NCBI GenBank assembly: GCA_016787045.1
Contig: JAEUVA010000025.1
Span: forward strand, 116,946-180,945
Length of the DNA: 64,000 bases
Direction: 5' to 3'
DNA from: Chitinophagales bacterium
Lineage (GTDB): Bacteria; Bacteroidota; Bacteroidia; Chitinophagales; LD1
The position numbers were made by a program, and so were the translations under genes. Positions 8,784 to 15,729 of the stretch are shown here, piece after piece. The stretch's first letter is position 1. Each line of letters starts with the position of its first letter. Below the pieces are notes generated by a model. That model was not told the origin of the DNA and ran no database searches. It worked only from the letters and a program-made list of their open reading frames with translations.

Positions 8784-8809
8784 GGCATCGGAAATTTTTT
8801 TCTGATGCC
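8784..8809 (+). terminator. Hairpin between the CstB-like and TauE/SafE genes
   Basis: An 11-bp stem, GGCATCGGAAA paired with TTTCTGATGCC (one G.T pair), closes a TTTT loop. A short ATTTTC tail follows. It sits in the 67-bp gap between two co-oriented sulfur genes, so it could be a weak terminator, an attenuator or an mRNA-stability element lowering expression of the permease. Confidence 0.5.
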
Positions 8810-8829
8810 ATTTTCAAAAAACAAAAATC

Positions 8830-9630
8830 ATGGAAATATTTGGATTCATTGCATCTATTGCAATAGGTGTTTCATTAGGTTTAATTGGCGGTGGTGGCAG
8901 TATTCTCACAGTGCCGGTGTTGGTGTATTTATTTAGCGTAGATGCTGTATTGGCTACAGCTTATTCGCTCTTCATTGTGGGATTAACCAGTGCTGTAGGT
9001 TCAGTTTCATATTTTCAAAAAGGGTTAGTGAATGTAAAAACAGCCATCGTGTTTGGTATTCCATCCATCATAGCTGTTTTTGCCACACGCGCATGGATTG
9101 TGCCGGCTATACCCAAAGAGGTTTTTCATGTGGGTGAATTTGTAGTAACCAAAAGTTTATTGATGATGTTACTATTTGCCATTTTGATGATTGCGGCATC
9201 TTATAGCATGATAAAAAAAGATAAACCCAAAGCCGGTGCAGAAGAACCACACGAACAAAAATTCAACTATCCGCTTATTCTTATAGAAGGTGGTATAGTA
9301 GGTGTGCTTACCGGTTTAGTAGGTGCAGGTGGCGGATTCTTAATTATTCCGGCTTTGGTAGTGCTAAGCCGCTTACCCATGAAAGAGGCAGTAGGAACAT
9401 CGCTGGCTATCATAGCCGCTAAATCACTAATTGGATTATTTGGAGAAGGCAGCGAAACAATTATTGACTGGATGTTTTTGGCTAAAGTTTCTGCTTTTGC
9501 TATTGCCGGAATTTTTATCGGAAGCGCGCTTTCCAAAAAAATTGATGGCGCCAAACTCAAACCGGCTTTCGGTTGGTTTGTGTTAGTTATGGGCATATAC
9601 ATCATTTTGAAGGAAACGATGTTTAAGTAA
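8830..9630 (+). CDS. Sulfite exporter TauE/SafE family permease
   Basis: 266-residue inner-membrane protein with about eight hydrophobic segments in two related halves. Each half begins with the glycine-rich family signature: GGGGSILTVPVLVYL near residue 20 and LVGAGGGFLIIPALV near 165. Members move sulfite, sulfoacetate, taurine or similar sulfur anions across the cytoplasmic membrane. Its position just after the CstB-like dioxygenase suggests export of sulfite or uptake of a sulfur compound, which is an inference from context. A related permease is encoded at 21803. Confidence 0.88.
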   Translation: MEIFGFIASIAIGVSLGLIGGGGSILTVPVLVYLFSVDAVLATAYSLFIVGLTSAVGSVSYFQKGLVNVKTAIVFGIPSIIAVFATRAWIVPAIPKEVFHVGEFVVTKSLLMMLLFAILMIAASYSMIKKDKPKAGAEEPHEQKFNYPLILIEGGIVGVLTGLVGAGGGFLIIPALVVLSRLPMKEAVGTSLAIIAAKSLIGLFGEGSETIIDWMFLAKVSAFAIAGIFIGSALSKKIDGAKLKPAFGWFVLVMGIYIILKETMFK

Positions 9631-9642
9631 TGGAGCAATTGT

Positions 9643-9686
9643 GTAACAATTGTATCCGTTTGCTGCTCTGCATCTTGTCACCTTTG
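9643..9686 (+). promoter_or_regulatory. Second copy of the Crp/Fnr-like dyad, upstream of the rhodanese operon
   Basis: GTAACAATTGTATCCGTT at 9643-9660 is identical to the element at 7281. A -7-like CACCTTTG lies at 9679-9686 (one mismatch to TAnnTTTG). The distance from the start of the 18-mer to the TTTG of the -7 box is 40 bp here and 41 bp at the first copy. The conserved distance argues for activator-dependent promoters controlled together. Confidence 0.65.
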
Positions 9687-9711
9687 TATTACTAAACTAA
9701 ACAACAACTAT

Positions 9712-10032
9712 ATGGGCTTTTTCAGCAAATTATTCGGAATAGACGAAACTCCAACTGTGGACTTGGCAGAAGTAATATCCAAAGGTGCGTTCTTGGTAGA
9801 TGTGCGCAGCCGGGGCGAATTTCAATCGGGCAGCGCAAAAGGCGCAATAAACATTCCGCTGGATGTAATACCTCAGCAGATTGAAAAATTTAAAGACAAA
9901 GAAACCATTGTAGTGTTTTGCCGCAGCGGAAACCGCAGCGGACAAGCCAAAAGAATGCTGAATGAAAAAGGGTTTAAAAATGTAATCAATGGCGGCACCT
10001 GGCAAGATGTAGCGCAGTTGATAAAAAAATAA
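9712..10032 (+). CDS. Single-domain rhodanese 1 of 3 (cytosolic)
   Basis: 106-residue rhodanese with no signal peptide. The active-site loop is CRSGNRSG, with Cys70 able to carry a persulfide; the LVDVRSRGEF motif at 28-36 and the NGGTWQDV end are typical. It likely transfers sulfane sulfur between thiosulfate, glutathione or protein persulfides in the cytosol. First gene of an operon of 11 genes that runs to 17814 with small gaps. The following two genes are close relatives, so this is a local triplication. Confidence 0.9.
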   Translation: MGFFSKLFGIDETPTVDLAEVISKGAFLVDVRSRGEFQSGSAKGAINIPLDVIPQQIEKFKDKETIVVFCRSGNRSGQAKRMLNEKGFKNVINGGTWQDVAQLIKK

Positions 10033-10063
10033 GCATTCAATTAACCAATTAAAACCTAACACT

Positions 10064-10333
10064 ATGCAAGACATTATTAATGCAAAAGGAACTTTTCTGG
10101 TAGATGTTCGCACGCCCGGAGAATTTGAAGAAGGCAGTGCAAAAGACGCAGTAAACATTCCATTAGACCAAGTAATGAATGAGTTAAAACAATTTAATGG
10201 CAAAGAAAACATTGTGGTGTTTTGCCGCAGCGGCAACCGCAGCGGGCAAGCCAAATACATTTTAGAGCAGCACGGTTTCAAAAATGTGTACAACGGTGGC
10301 ACATGGCAAGACGTAGCCAAGCTTCAAAACTAA
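10064..10333 (+). CDS. Single-domain rhodanese 2 of 3 (short, cytosolic)
   Basis: 89-residue minimal rhodanese. Active-site loop CRSGNRSG with Cys54; LVDVRTPGEF at 12-21; the same NGGTWQDVAK ending as the first copy. It lacks the 17 or so N-terminal residues of its neighbour and has no export signal, so it should be cytosolic. It lies 31 bp after rhodanese 1 and 8 bp before rhodanese 3. It is inferred to be a persulfide or thiosulfate sulfurtransferase or a sulfur carrier. The start codon is the first ATG of the frame. Confidence 0.9.
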   Translation: MQDIINAKGTFLVDVRTPGEFEEGSAKDAVNIPLDQVMNELKQFNGKENIVVFCRSGNRSGQAKYILEQHGFKNVYNGGTWQDVAKLQN

Positions 10334-10341
10334 ATCTTGGC

Positions 10342-10692
10342 ATGAAAACAATTATTCATTTCGTGTTTCTGGCTGTAGCTGTTACCGGCATGTATTCGTG
10401 CTCGGCTCAACAACCTAAAGTGGATGTTAAGAATGCATTCTTAGTAGATGTGCGCACGCGCGGAGAATTTGCAGAGGGAAGCGTAAAAGGTGCAATAAAT
10501 ATTCCGCTTAACGAGATAGGTCTGCGCCTTACAGAGTTTAAAGACAAACAACAAATTGTAGTATTTTGCCGAAGCGGAAATCGTAGTTCACAAGCTGAAG
10601 CCATTCTCAAGCAAAATGGTTTTAGTAATGTGGTAAACGGTGGTACTTGGCAAATGGTAGATAAAATAGTGAAAGAACAAACCGGAAAATAA
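10342..10692 (+). CDS. Rhodanese 3 of 3, predicted lipoprotein
   Basis: 116-residue rhodanese with an N-terminal hydrophobic segment ending in GMYSC, a probable lipidation site at Cys20 followed by SAQQ, a common form of Bacteroidota lipoproteins. The mature part has LVDVRTRGEF and the active loop CRSGNRSS with Cys76. The protein is predicted to face the periplasm, on the inner or outer membrane, unlike its two cytosolic neighbours. The ATG at 10342 is chosen over an upstream in-frame ATG at 10222 because only this start gives the signal peptide and the longer form would overlap rhodanese 2. Confidence 0.85.
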   Translation: MKTIIHFVFLAVAVTGMYSCSAQQPKVDVKNAFLVDVRTRGEFAEGSVKGAINIPLNEIGLRLTEFKDKQQIVVFCRSGNRSSQAEAILKQNGFSNVVNGGTWQMVDKIVKEQTGK

Positions 10693-10737
10693 TGCCCACC
10701 AATTGCATACCACTTTATCAACTCCGTAAAAAATACA

Positions 10738-10992
10738 ATGGAAACAATTGAAATTGAAAACCTGAAATGCAGCGGTTGTGTCAGCACCATTAAAACCAAA
10801 TTGATGAACGTATATGGTGTAACCGAAGTAATAGTAAACAAAGATACCGAAACTGTAATTGTAGAAGGAACAGCTAACCGCTCTGAGATTGTAGATGTGC
10901 TTTCTGCAATTGGCTATCCTGAAAAAGGGAATAATTCTGTGAGCAAAAAAATGATGTCTTACATTAGTTGTGCCACCGGCAAGTTTTTTTGA
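10738..10992 (+). CDS. Heavy-metal-associated (HMA) domain protein
   Basis: 84-residue protein with a ferredoxin-like HMA domain (about residues 2-66). The metal-binding CSGC motif is at 11-14. A C-terminal extension carries a further Cys in SCATGK, a tail I associate with several Bacteroidota HMA proteins. Known relatives bind soft metals such as Cu(I) as chaperones. In this operon it could bind copper, or its CxxC could carry persulfide; the second idea is an inference. Located 45 bp after rhodanese 3 and 29 bp before the universal stress protein. Confidence 0.85.
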   Translation: METIEIENLKCSGCVSTIKTKLMNVYGVTEVIVNKDTETVIVEGTANRSEIVDVLSAIGYPEKGNNSVSKKMMSYISCATGKFF

Positions 10993-11021
10993 AAATTAAA
11001 TTTCAAAATCTATAGACAGAT

Positions 11022-11855
11022 ATGAGCGAGTTAAACGTAGTTATACCCACCGATTTTAGTGTGCAGGCAGACTATGCCTACATAATGGTGAAAAAACTAG
11101 AAGAAAAAATTTCGGTTAAAGTGCAATTTCTACACATCATCCAAGTGCCCGATACTGTTACCATGGACAACAACGGAAACATTACCACTTGTGGTGACAT
11201 TGATGTGAAGTATATAGAAACTCAACGAGATATTGCCCTCAATAAACTCAATTACTTGAAAGCACTTTATGGTAACCACGTAGAAGTGCATTTGCGCCTG
11301 GGTAAAGTAACAGATGGCATTCTTCAGTTTGCACAAGAAGCAAAAGCCGACATCATTGCCATGGGCACTAAAGGCGCCTTTGGTTGGAAAGAAAAAATTT
11401 CGGGCAGCGAAACTCAAGTGGTGGCTCGCAAATCGCCTATACCGGTGCTTTCGCTCATGTGCGACCGCAGCGATCTGCAAATCAAAAACATATTACTGGT
11501 ACATGATTTTCGCAAGCCCGAAAAGTTAGATTTAAGCATCATGCAAAAGTTGATGAGTGCATTTAGCTGCACCTTGCATTTACTACAAATCACTTCAGGA
11601 AATCCCGATGAAGAGAAACCTGTATTTGAACAAAATACTACTGAATTTGCTCAACAAAACGGAATAACAAACTACCAATCGCATTTGCTGAAAGATACCG
11701 ATGTAGAAAACGGAGTTATTCACTTTAATCAAATGCACGATATGGATATTGTTTGCATTGGCACTCACGGCAAAGGCGGTTTGCTACATTCAAGCGCAAC
11801 CGAAAAACTCGTTAATCATTTGTTTAAACCCATGATAACTTTTCACATAAACTAA
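11022..11855 (+). CDS. Tandem universal stress protein (two UspA domains)
   Basis: 277-residue soluble protein made of two UspA-like domains, about 1-150 and 155-277. Domain 1 carries GTKGAFGWKEKISGSET and domain 2 carries GTHGKGGLLHSSATEK, which correspond to the ATP-binding G2xG9xG(S/T) region. It probably binds nucleotides in the cytosol and has a regulatory role in stress or low-energy states. It is embedded in the sulfur operon, so it may adjust sulfur metabolism to redox or energy status; that is an inference from position alone. Confidence 0.88.
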   Translation: MSELNVVIPTDFSVQADYAYIMVKKLEEKISVKVQFLHIIQVPDTVTMDNNGNITTCGDIDVKYIETQRDIALNKLNYLKALYGNHVEVHLRLGKVTDGILQFAQEAKADIIAMGTKGAFGWKEKISGSETQVVARKSPIPVLSLMCDRSDLQIKNILLVHDFRKPEKLDLSIMQKLMSAFSCTLHLLQITSGNPDEEKPVFEQNTTEFAQQNGITNYQSHLLKDTDVENGVIHFNQMHDMDIVCIGTHGKGGLLHSSATEKLVNHLFKPMITFHIN

Positions 11856-11875
11856 ATCAAATACGTTCAACTGTT

Positions 11876-12433
11876 ATGATAGAATTTGTTACACAACCGT
11901 GGTCATGGTGGTTCTCCGGAATCGTTATTGTATCCATCATGTTTTTGTTGCTCTACTTTGGGCAATCGTTTGGGTTTTCATCTAACCTGCGCACCATTTG
12001 CTCCATAGCAGGTGCCGGTAAGGTGAATAAGTTTTTTGACTTCAACTGGAAAAGTCAGCTATGGAATTTGGTGTTTTTAGTTGGTGCCATAGTTGGTGGA
12101 TTTATTGCCAAACAATTTTTGAGCAATGGTGAACCGGTGCAAATTTCGGAGGCAACCATTCAAACACTTTCGCAATATGGTTTTGCGGCACCTCAAGGCG
12201 CACAACCCAACGAAATTTTTAGTTGGCAATCGGCATTGACTCTCAAAGGATTTTTAGTGTTAGCGCTAGGAGGTTTTATGGTGGGCTTTGGTGCTCGCTA
12301 TGCAGGCGGCTGCACTTCGGGCCATGCTATTAGCGGATTGAGCGATTTGCAAATTCCATCATTGGTAGCAGTCATCGGTTTTTTTGCCGGAGGGCTATTA
12401 ATGACCCATGTCTTGTATCCACTTATTTTCTAA
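11876..12433 (+). CDS. YeeE/YedE family transporter, first half
   Basis: 185-residue membrane protein with four or five hydrophobic segments. It contains the family signature YAGGCTSGHAISG with Cys146, equivalent to a conserved cysteine in the thiosulfate transporter TsuA/YeeE. Together with the next gene it resembles a full YeeE split in two; such two-part forms are known in several bacteria. The likely role is thiosulfate uptake across the cytoplasmic membrane. The gene follows the universal stress protein by 20 bp. Confidence 0.87.
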   Translation: MIEFVTQPWSWWFSGIVIVSIMFLLLYFGQSFGFSSNLRTICSIAGAGKVNKFFDFNWKSQLWNLVFLVGAIVGGFIAKQFLSNGEPVQISEATIQTLSQYGFAAPQGAQPNEIFSWQSALTLKGFLVLALGGFMVGFGARYAGGCTSGHAISGLSDLQIPSLVAVIGFFAGGLLMTHVLYPLIF

Positions 12434-12460
12434 ATACTTCAAATACAGCATAATTAAAAT

Positions 12461-12874
12461 ATGAGACTCATAAAATTTTTACTGGTAGGCATTGTGTTTG
12501 GTATAGTAATGGCAAAGAGCGAAGCGTTTTCATGGTATCGCATACAGGAGATGTTTCGCTTTCAGGCATTTCACATGTATGGCATTATTGGCATTGCGGT
12601 AGTACTGGGCGTAATAGGTGTAGCGCTCATCAAAAAAACGGGGCTGCGCGATTTTGCGGGTAACCCCATTTTGTTTCATCCAAAAGACAAATCATACGCC
12701 CGTTATTTGGTAGGTGGTACAATTTTCGGATTGGGATGGGCGCTAAGTGGCGCATGTCCGGGGTCAATAGTGGTCAATATCGGCTATGGTTATCTTACAT
12801 TCCTAATTGTTTTTGCATTTGCCCTTCTCGGCACGTTCTTCTATGCGCTTATCAAAGACAAGTTACCTCATTAG
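12461..12874 (+). CDS. YeeE/YedE family transporter, second half
   Basis: 137-residue membrane protein with four hydrophobic segments and the second family signature LSGACPGS, with Cys99. It complements the preceding 185-residue protein; both halves carry one of the paired conserved cysteines that relay thiosulfate in TsuA-type transporters. They are separated by 27 bp and should be made together and assemble as a heterodimer. Specificity for thiosulfate is inferred from the family and the surrounding genes. Confidence 0.87.
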   Translation: MRLIKFLLVGIVFGIVMAKSEAFSWYRIQEMFRFQAFHMYGIIGIAVVLGVIGVALIKKTGLRDFAGNPILFHPKDKSYARYLVGGTIFGLGWALSGACPGSIVVNIGYGYLTFLIVFAFALLGTFFYALIKDKLPH

Positions 12875-12895
12875 TTTTTTTGAAAAAGATGATGT

Positions 12896-13966
12896 ATGGA
12901 GCATAATAGCATAGACGAAGAAATTAAAAAACTCTCACGACAAATCAACATACTCATATGGGTATTGGTGTTAGGTATTGTAGTGTTCGTAGTATCACTC
13001 AACCGCGATTTTTTCTTTGGCTCACTTACTTCAGGTAAAATTGAAACACCTACTGCTGGCATTGCACCCGCAGCAGAAGAAAAAAAATCTACACTTTGGG
13101 AGGCCCCTGATGTAGAAACTATTGCTGATGCTGCACAAAAAGAAAAAGTAAAATACGGTAAAGAACTCATCGCACACACTGCAAAATATTTAGGCACCAA
13201 AGGCAGTGTACTGCAAATTAGCAACGGTATGAATTGCCAAAACTGCCACTTAGAGGCCGGCACCAAACCATGGGGAAACAACTATGGATCTGTGGCCTCG
13301 CTTTATCCAAAATTTAGGGCACGTAGCGGTACTACCGAAAATATTTACAAGCGTGTAAACGATTGTTTTGAGCGCAGCTTAAATGGAAAAGCATTAGACA
13401 CAATGGGCAACGAAATGCAAGCCATTAAAGCATACATTGAGTTTTTAGGCACCAACGTAGAGAAAGGAAAAAAAGCAGAGGGCTCCGGCTTTAAGGACTT
13501 AGCTTTTATGGATCGTGCAGCAGACCCAACCAAAGGCAAATTAGTATATGAACAGAAATGCCAAAGCTGTCATCAAGCCGATGGACAAGGGCAACTCTTA
13601 GCTGATGGCAGCGAATATTCATTTCCACCGCTTTGGGGTAAAAATAGCTACAATGATGGCGCAGGCCTTTACCGCATTACCAACTTTGCCAAATATGTAA
13701 AATACAATATGCCATTAGGTGCCAATTATGAAAACCCACAACTTACTGATGAAGAAGCATGGGATGTAGCAGCATTCATCAATTCTCAATCGCGCCCACA
13801 TATTAGCGTGCCAAAAGATTGGCCCGACAAATCCAAAAAACCAATTGATCATCCGTTTGGTCCCTATGCCGATAAATTCACCGAAAAGCAGCATAAATAT
13901 GGTCCTTGGAAGCCGATAGATGAAGAAAGAAAGAAAATGGAGGCGATGGCTAAAAAGAGTAACTAA
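12896..13966 (+). CDS. TsdA-like diheme cytochrome c (thiosulfate dehydrogenase candidate)
   Basis: 356-residue protein with an uncleaved N-terminal membrane anchor (about residues 18-35) and two cytochrome c domains facing the periplasm. Heme 1 is CQNCH (Cys114, Cys117, His118); heme 2 is CQSCH (Cys222, Cys225, His226). The stretch HLEAGTKPWG...YPKFRARSG...NDCFERSLNGK closely follows the TsdA pattern, and Cys157 in NDCF is a candidate for the unusual Cys heme ligand of TsdA. Met272 could ligate heme 2. TsdA joins two thiosulfates to tetrathionate, or the reverse. Flanked by the transporter and SoxB-like genes. Confidence 0.82.
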   Translation: MEHNSIDEEIKKLSRQINILIWVLVLGIVVFVVSLNRDFFFGSLTSGKIETPTAGIAPAAEEKKSTLWEAPDVETIADAAQKEKVKYGKELIAHTAKYLGTKGSVLQISNGMNCQNCHLEAGTKPWGNNYGSVASLYPKFRARSGTTENIYKRVNDCFERSLNGKALDTMGNEMQAIKAYIEFLGTNVEKGKKAEGSGFKDLAFMDRAADPTKGKLVYEQKCQSCHQADGQGQLLADGSEYSFPPLWGKNSYNDGAGLYRITNFAKYVKYNMPLGANYENPQLTDEEAWDVAAFINSQSRPHISVPKDWPDKSKKPIDHPFGPYADKFTEKQHKYGPWKPIDEERKKMEAMAKKSN

Positions 13967-13978
13967 AAACTATTTATT

Positions 13979-15670
13979 ATGCAACACAACAGAAGAGATT
14001 TCATTAAAACAATCGGCTTAACTGCCGGTGCAGGCTTGGTTGCCAGCAATCCACTAAGTGCCATTGCTGCCCAAGAAGAAAGCGCAGAACAAATTTCTTC
14101 TGCTGAAAAAGAAAAGCTCTTCACCATTTCTATTTTACAGACCACCGATGTGCATTGTCAGGTACATCCGCACGATGAATTGTTTTGGGAGAATAATGAA
14201 AAAGTATATCGCAAAACCGGTGGCTATGCTCATCTTTCAACTTACCTCAAACAGTTTCGCAAAAAAAATCCGAACACTTTTTTGATAGATACCGGAGATA
14301 TGTTTCAGGGCAGTGAACTCAGTGTAAAAACCACCGGAAAAGCATTTGTGCCCATTTTAGATGCTCTGAATTATGATTTGTATTTGCCCGGCAATTGGGA
14401 AGTGATATACTACAAAAAAAACATGCAAACCCTGTTGGGTTCGCTTAAAGCACCAAAGGTTTGCGCCAATATGTATCACGATTTAGGCGATGGCAAAAAA
14501 GGAGAATTAGTTTTTCCGCCATACTATATATGGCATATCAATGGAGTTAAAATTGGTTTTATCGGCTACACCGATCCGCTGGTGCCCATTCGCCAATCAC
14601 CCAACTACAGCAAAGGAATTATCTATACCAAGCCCGAAGAAAATTTGCCGCACTATGTAGATGTGTTGCGCAACCAGGAGCAATGCACTTATGTGCTGGT
14701 AGTGGCGCACTTGGGGTTATCACAACAAATTCATTTAGCCAACCAAAAAGAATGCGAAGGAGTGGATTACATTTTGGGTGGCGATACACACGAGCGCGTG
14801 CGCAAGCCCATTCAATGTAAGTATGCTAAAGTGGTAGAGCCGGGGGCCTTTGGATCATTTGTAGGGAAATTGAATCTAACTATTCAAGATGGTAAAGTGG
14901 TAAACGATGAATATGAGTTAGTAGAAATAAATGCGAACAAATACAAAGCTGACAAAGAAATAGATGCACTCATCAAAGATTTAGAAGAACCATATCTTAA
15001 CGACATCAACAAAGTGGTGGGCTACAGCACGGTGCCTCTCTACCGTTATTTTGTCATTGAAAACTCTATTGATACATTAATATTAAATGCACTTCGTTGG
15101 CAAGTAAAAGAGGTGGACATTGTGCTTTCTAACGGATTTCGCTTTTGCCCTCCGCGCACCACACCCGATAGCACAGGCAACATTCCCATTACGAGTGGTT
15201 ACATCTTTGATATGTTGCCCGTAGATAGCACCGTGCGCACCGCCAAAGCTACCGGCAAGCAATTAAAAGAATGGTTAGAAAAAGAGTTGAACAATGTATT
15301 TGCCAAAGATGCTTCGGAGCGATTTGGTGGATGGGTAATTAAGTTCAACGGTATGAAAGTAACCTTCAACGCCTTTGGTGAAAAAGGTAAACGCGTGCAA
15401 AATGTAACTGTAGGCGACCAACCTTTAGACCTTGAAAAAACTTACACCCTTTGCGCCTGCGAGCGCGATGGCGACCCCGATGATATGCTCTGCAGAATAA
15501 AAGGAGTAAAGAATGCAAAAAACACCAACTACACTTTGCACCAAGTAATTAAAAATTATTTATCGAACAACTCCCCCGTTACACCGGTGCCACAAAAAAA
15601 TGCTGTTGCATTAGATGTGCCGGAAACATTACTTACACAAGTAAGCGGAGTGGATTATCAGTTTAGATAA
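13979..15670 (+). CDS. SoxB-like Tat-exported metallophosphoesterase/5'-nucleotidase-family protein
   Basis: 563-residue protein. A twin-arginine signal (RRDFIK, Arg5-Arg6) directs folded export to the periplasm. The calcineurin-like core has TTDVHCQ (Asp57, His59), DTGDMFQG (Asp107), GNWE at 138-141, AHLG (His244) and GDTHE (His271), the dinuclear metal site. Normal 5'-nucleotidases have GNHE; SoxB has GHWE. The Trp140 here therefore matches SoxB, as does LSNGFRF compared with SoxB LSPGFRW. A C-terminal 5'-nucleotidase domain covers about 345-520. Together with the adjacent TsdA-like gene this supports hydrolysis of a sulfur-linked group rather than a nucleotide, but no SoxYZ carrier is encoded nearby. 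Confidence 0.8.
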   Translation: MQHNRRDFIKTIGLTAGAGLVASNPLSAIAAQEESAEQISSAEKEKLFTISILQTTDVHCQVHPHDELFWENNEKVYRKTGGYAHLSTYLKQFRKKNPNTFLIDTGDMFQGSELSVKTTGKAFVPILDALNYDLYLPGNWEVIYYKKNMQTLLGSLKAPKVCANMYHDLGDGKKGELVFPPYYIWHINGVKIGFIGYTDPLVPIRQSPNYSKGIIYTKPEENLPHYVDVLRNQEQCTYVLVVAHLGLSQQIHLANQKECEGVDYILGGDTHERVRKPIQCKYAKVVEPGAFGSFVGKLNLTIQDGKVVNDEYELVEINANKYKADKEIDALIKDLEEPYLNDINKVVGYSTVPLYRYFVIENSIDTLILNALRWQVKEVDIVLSNGFRFCPPRTTPDSTGNIPITSGYIFDMLPVDSTVRTAKATGKQLKEWLEKELNNVFAKDASERFGGWVIKFNGMKVTFNAFGEKGKRVQNVTVGDQPLDLEKTYTLCACERDGDPDDMLCRIKGVKNAKNTNYTLHQVIKNYLSNNSPVTPVPQKNAVALDVPETLLTQVSGVDYQFR

Positions 15671-15679
15671 AATACTTAA

Positions 15680-15699
15680 CGGATGACTACGGTCGTCCG
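15680..15699 (+). other. Hairpin with a C(UACG)G tetraloop between the SoxB-like gene and the porin gene
   Basis: CGGATGAC (15680-15687) pairs with GTCGTCCG (15692-15699; one G.U pair) around a UACG loop closed by C-G, the very stable UNCG type. Flanking TTAA sequences add possible pairs. There is no T-run directly after it, so it is more likely an mRNA processing or stability element than a terminator. Confidence 0.55.
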
Positions 15700-15729
15700 G
15701 TTAATTCAAACTGCTTAAATTTTATTGAA

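Noticed and set aside
10222..10341. Upstream extension of rhodanese 3
   Set aside because: It overlaps rhodanese 2 in another frame and would hide the lipoprotein signal.
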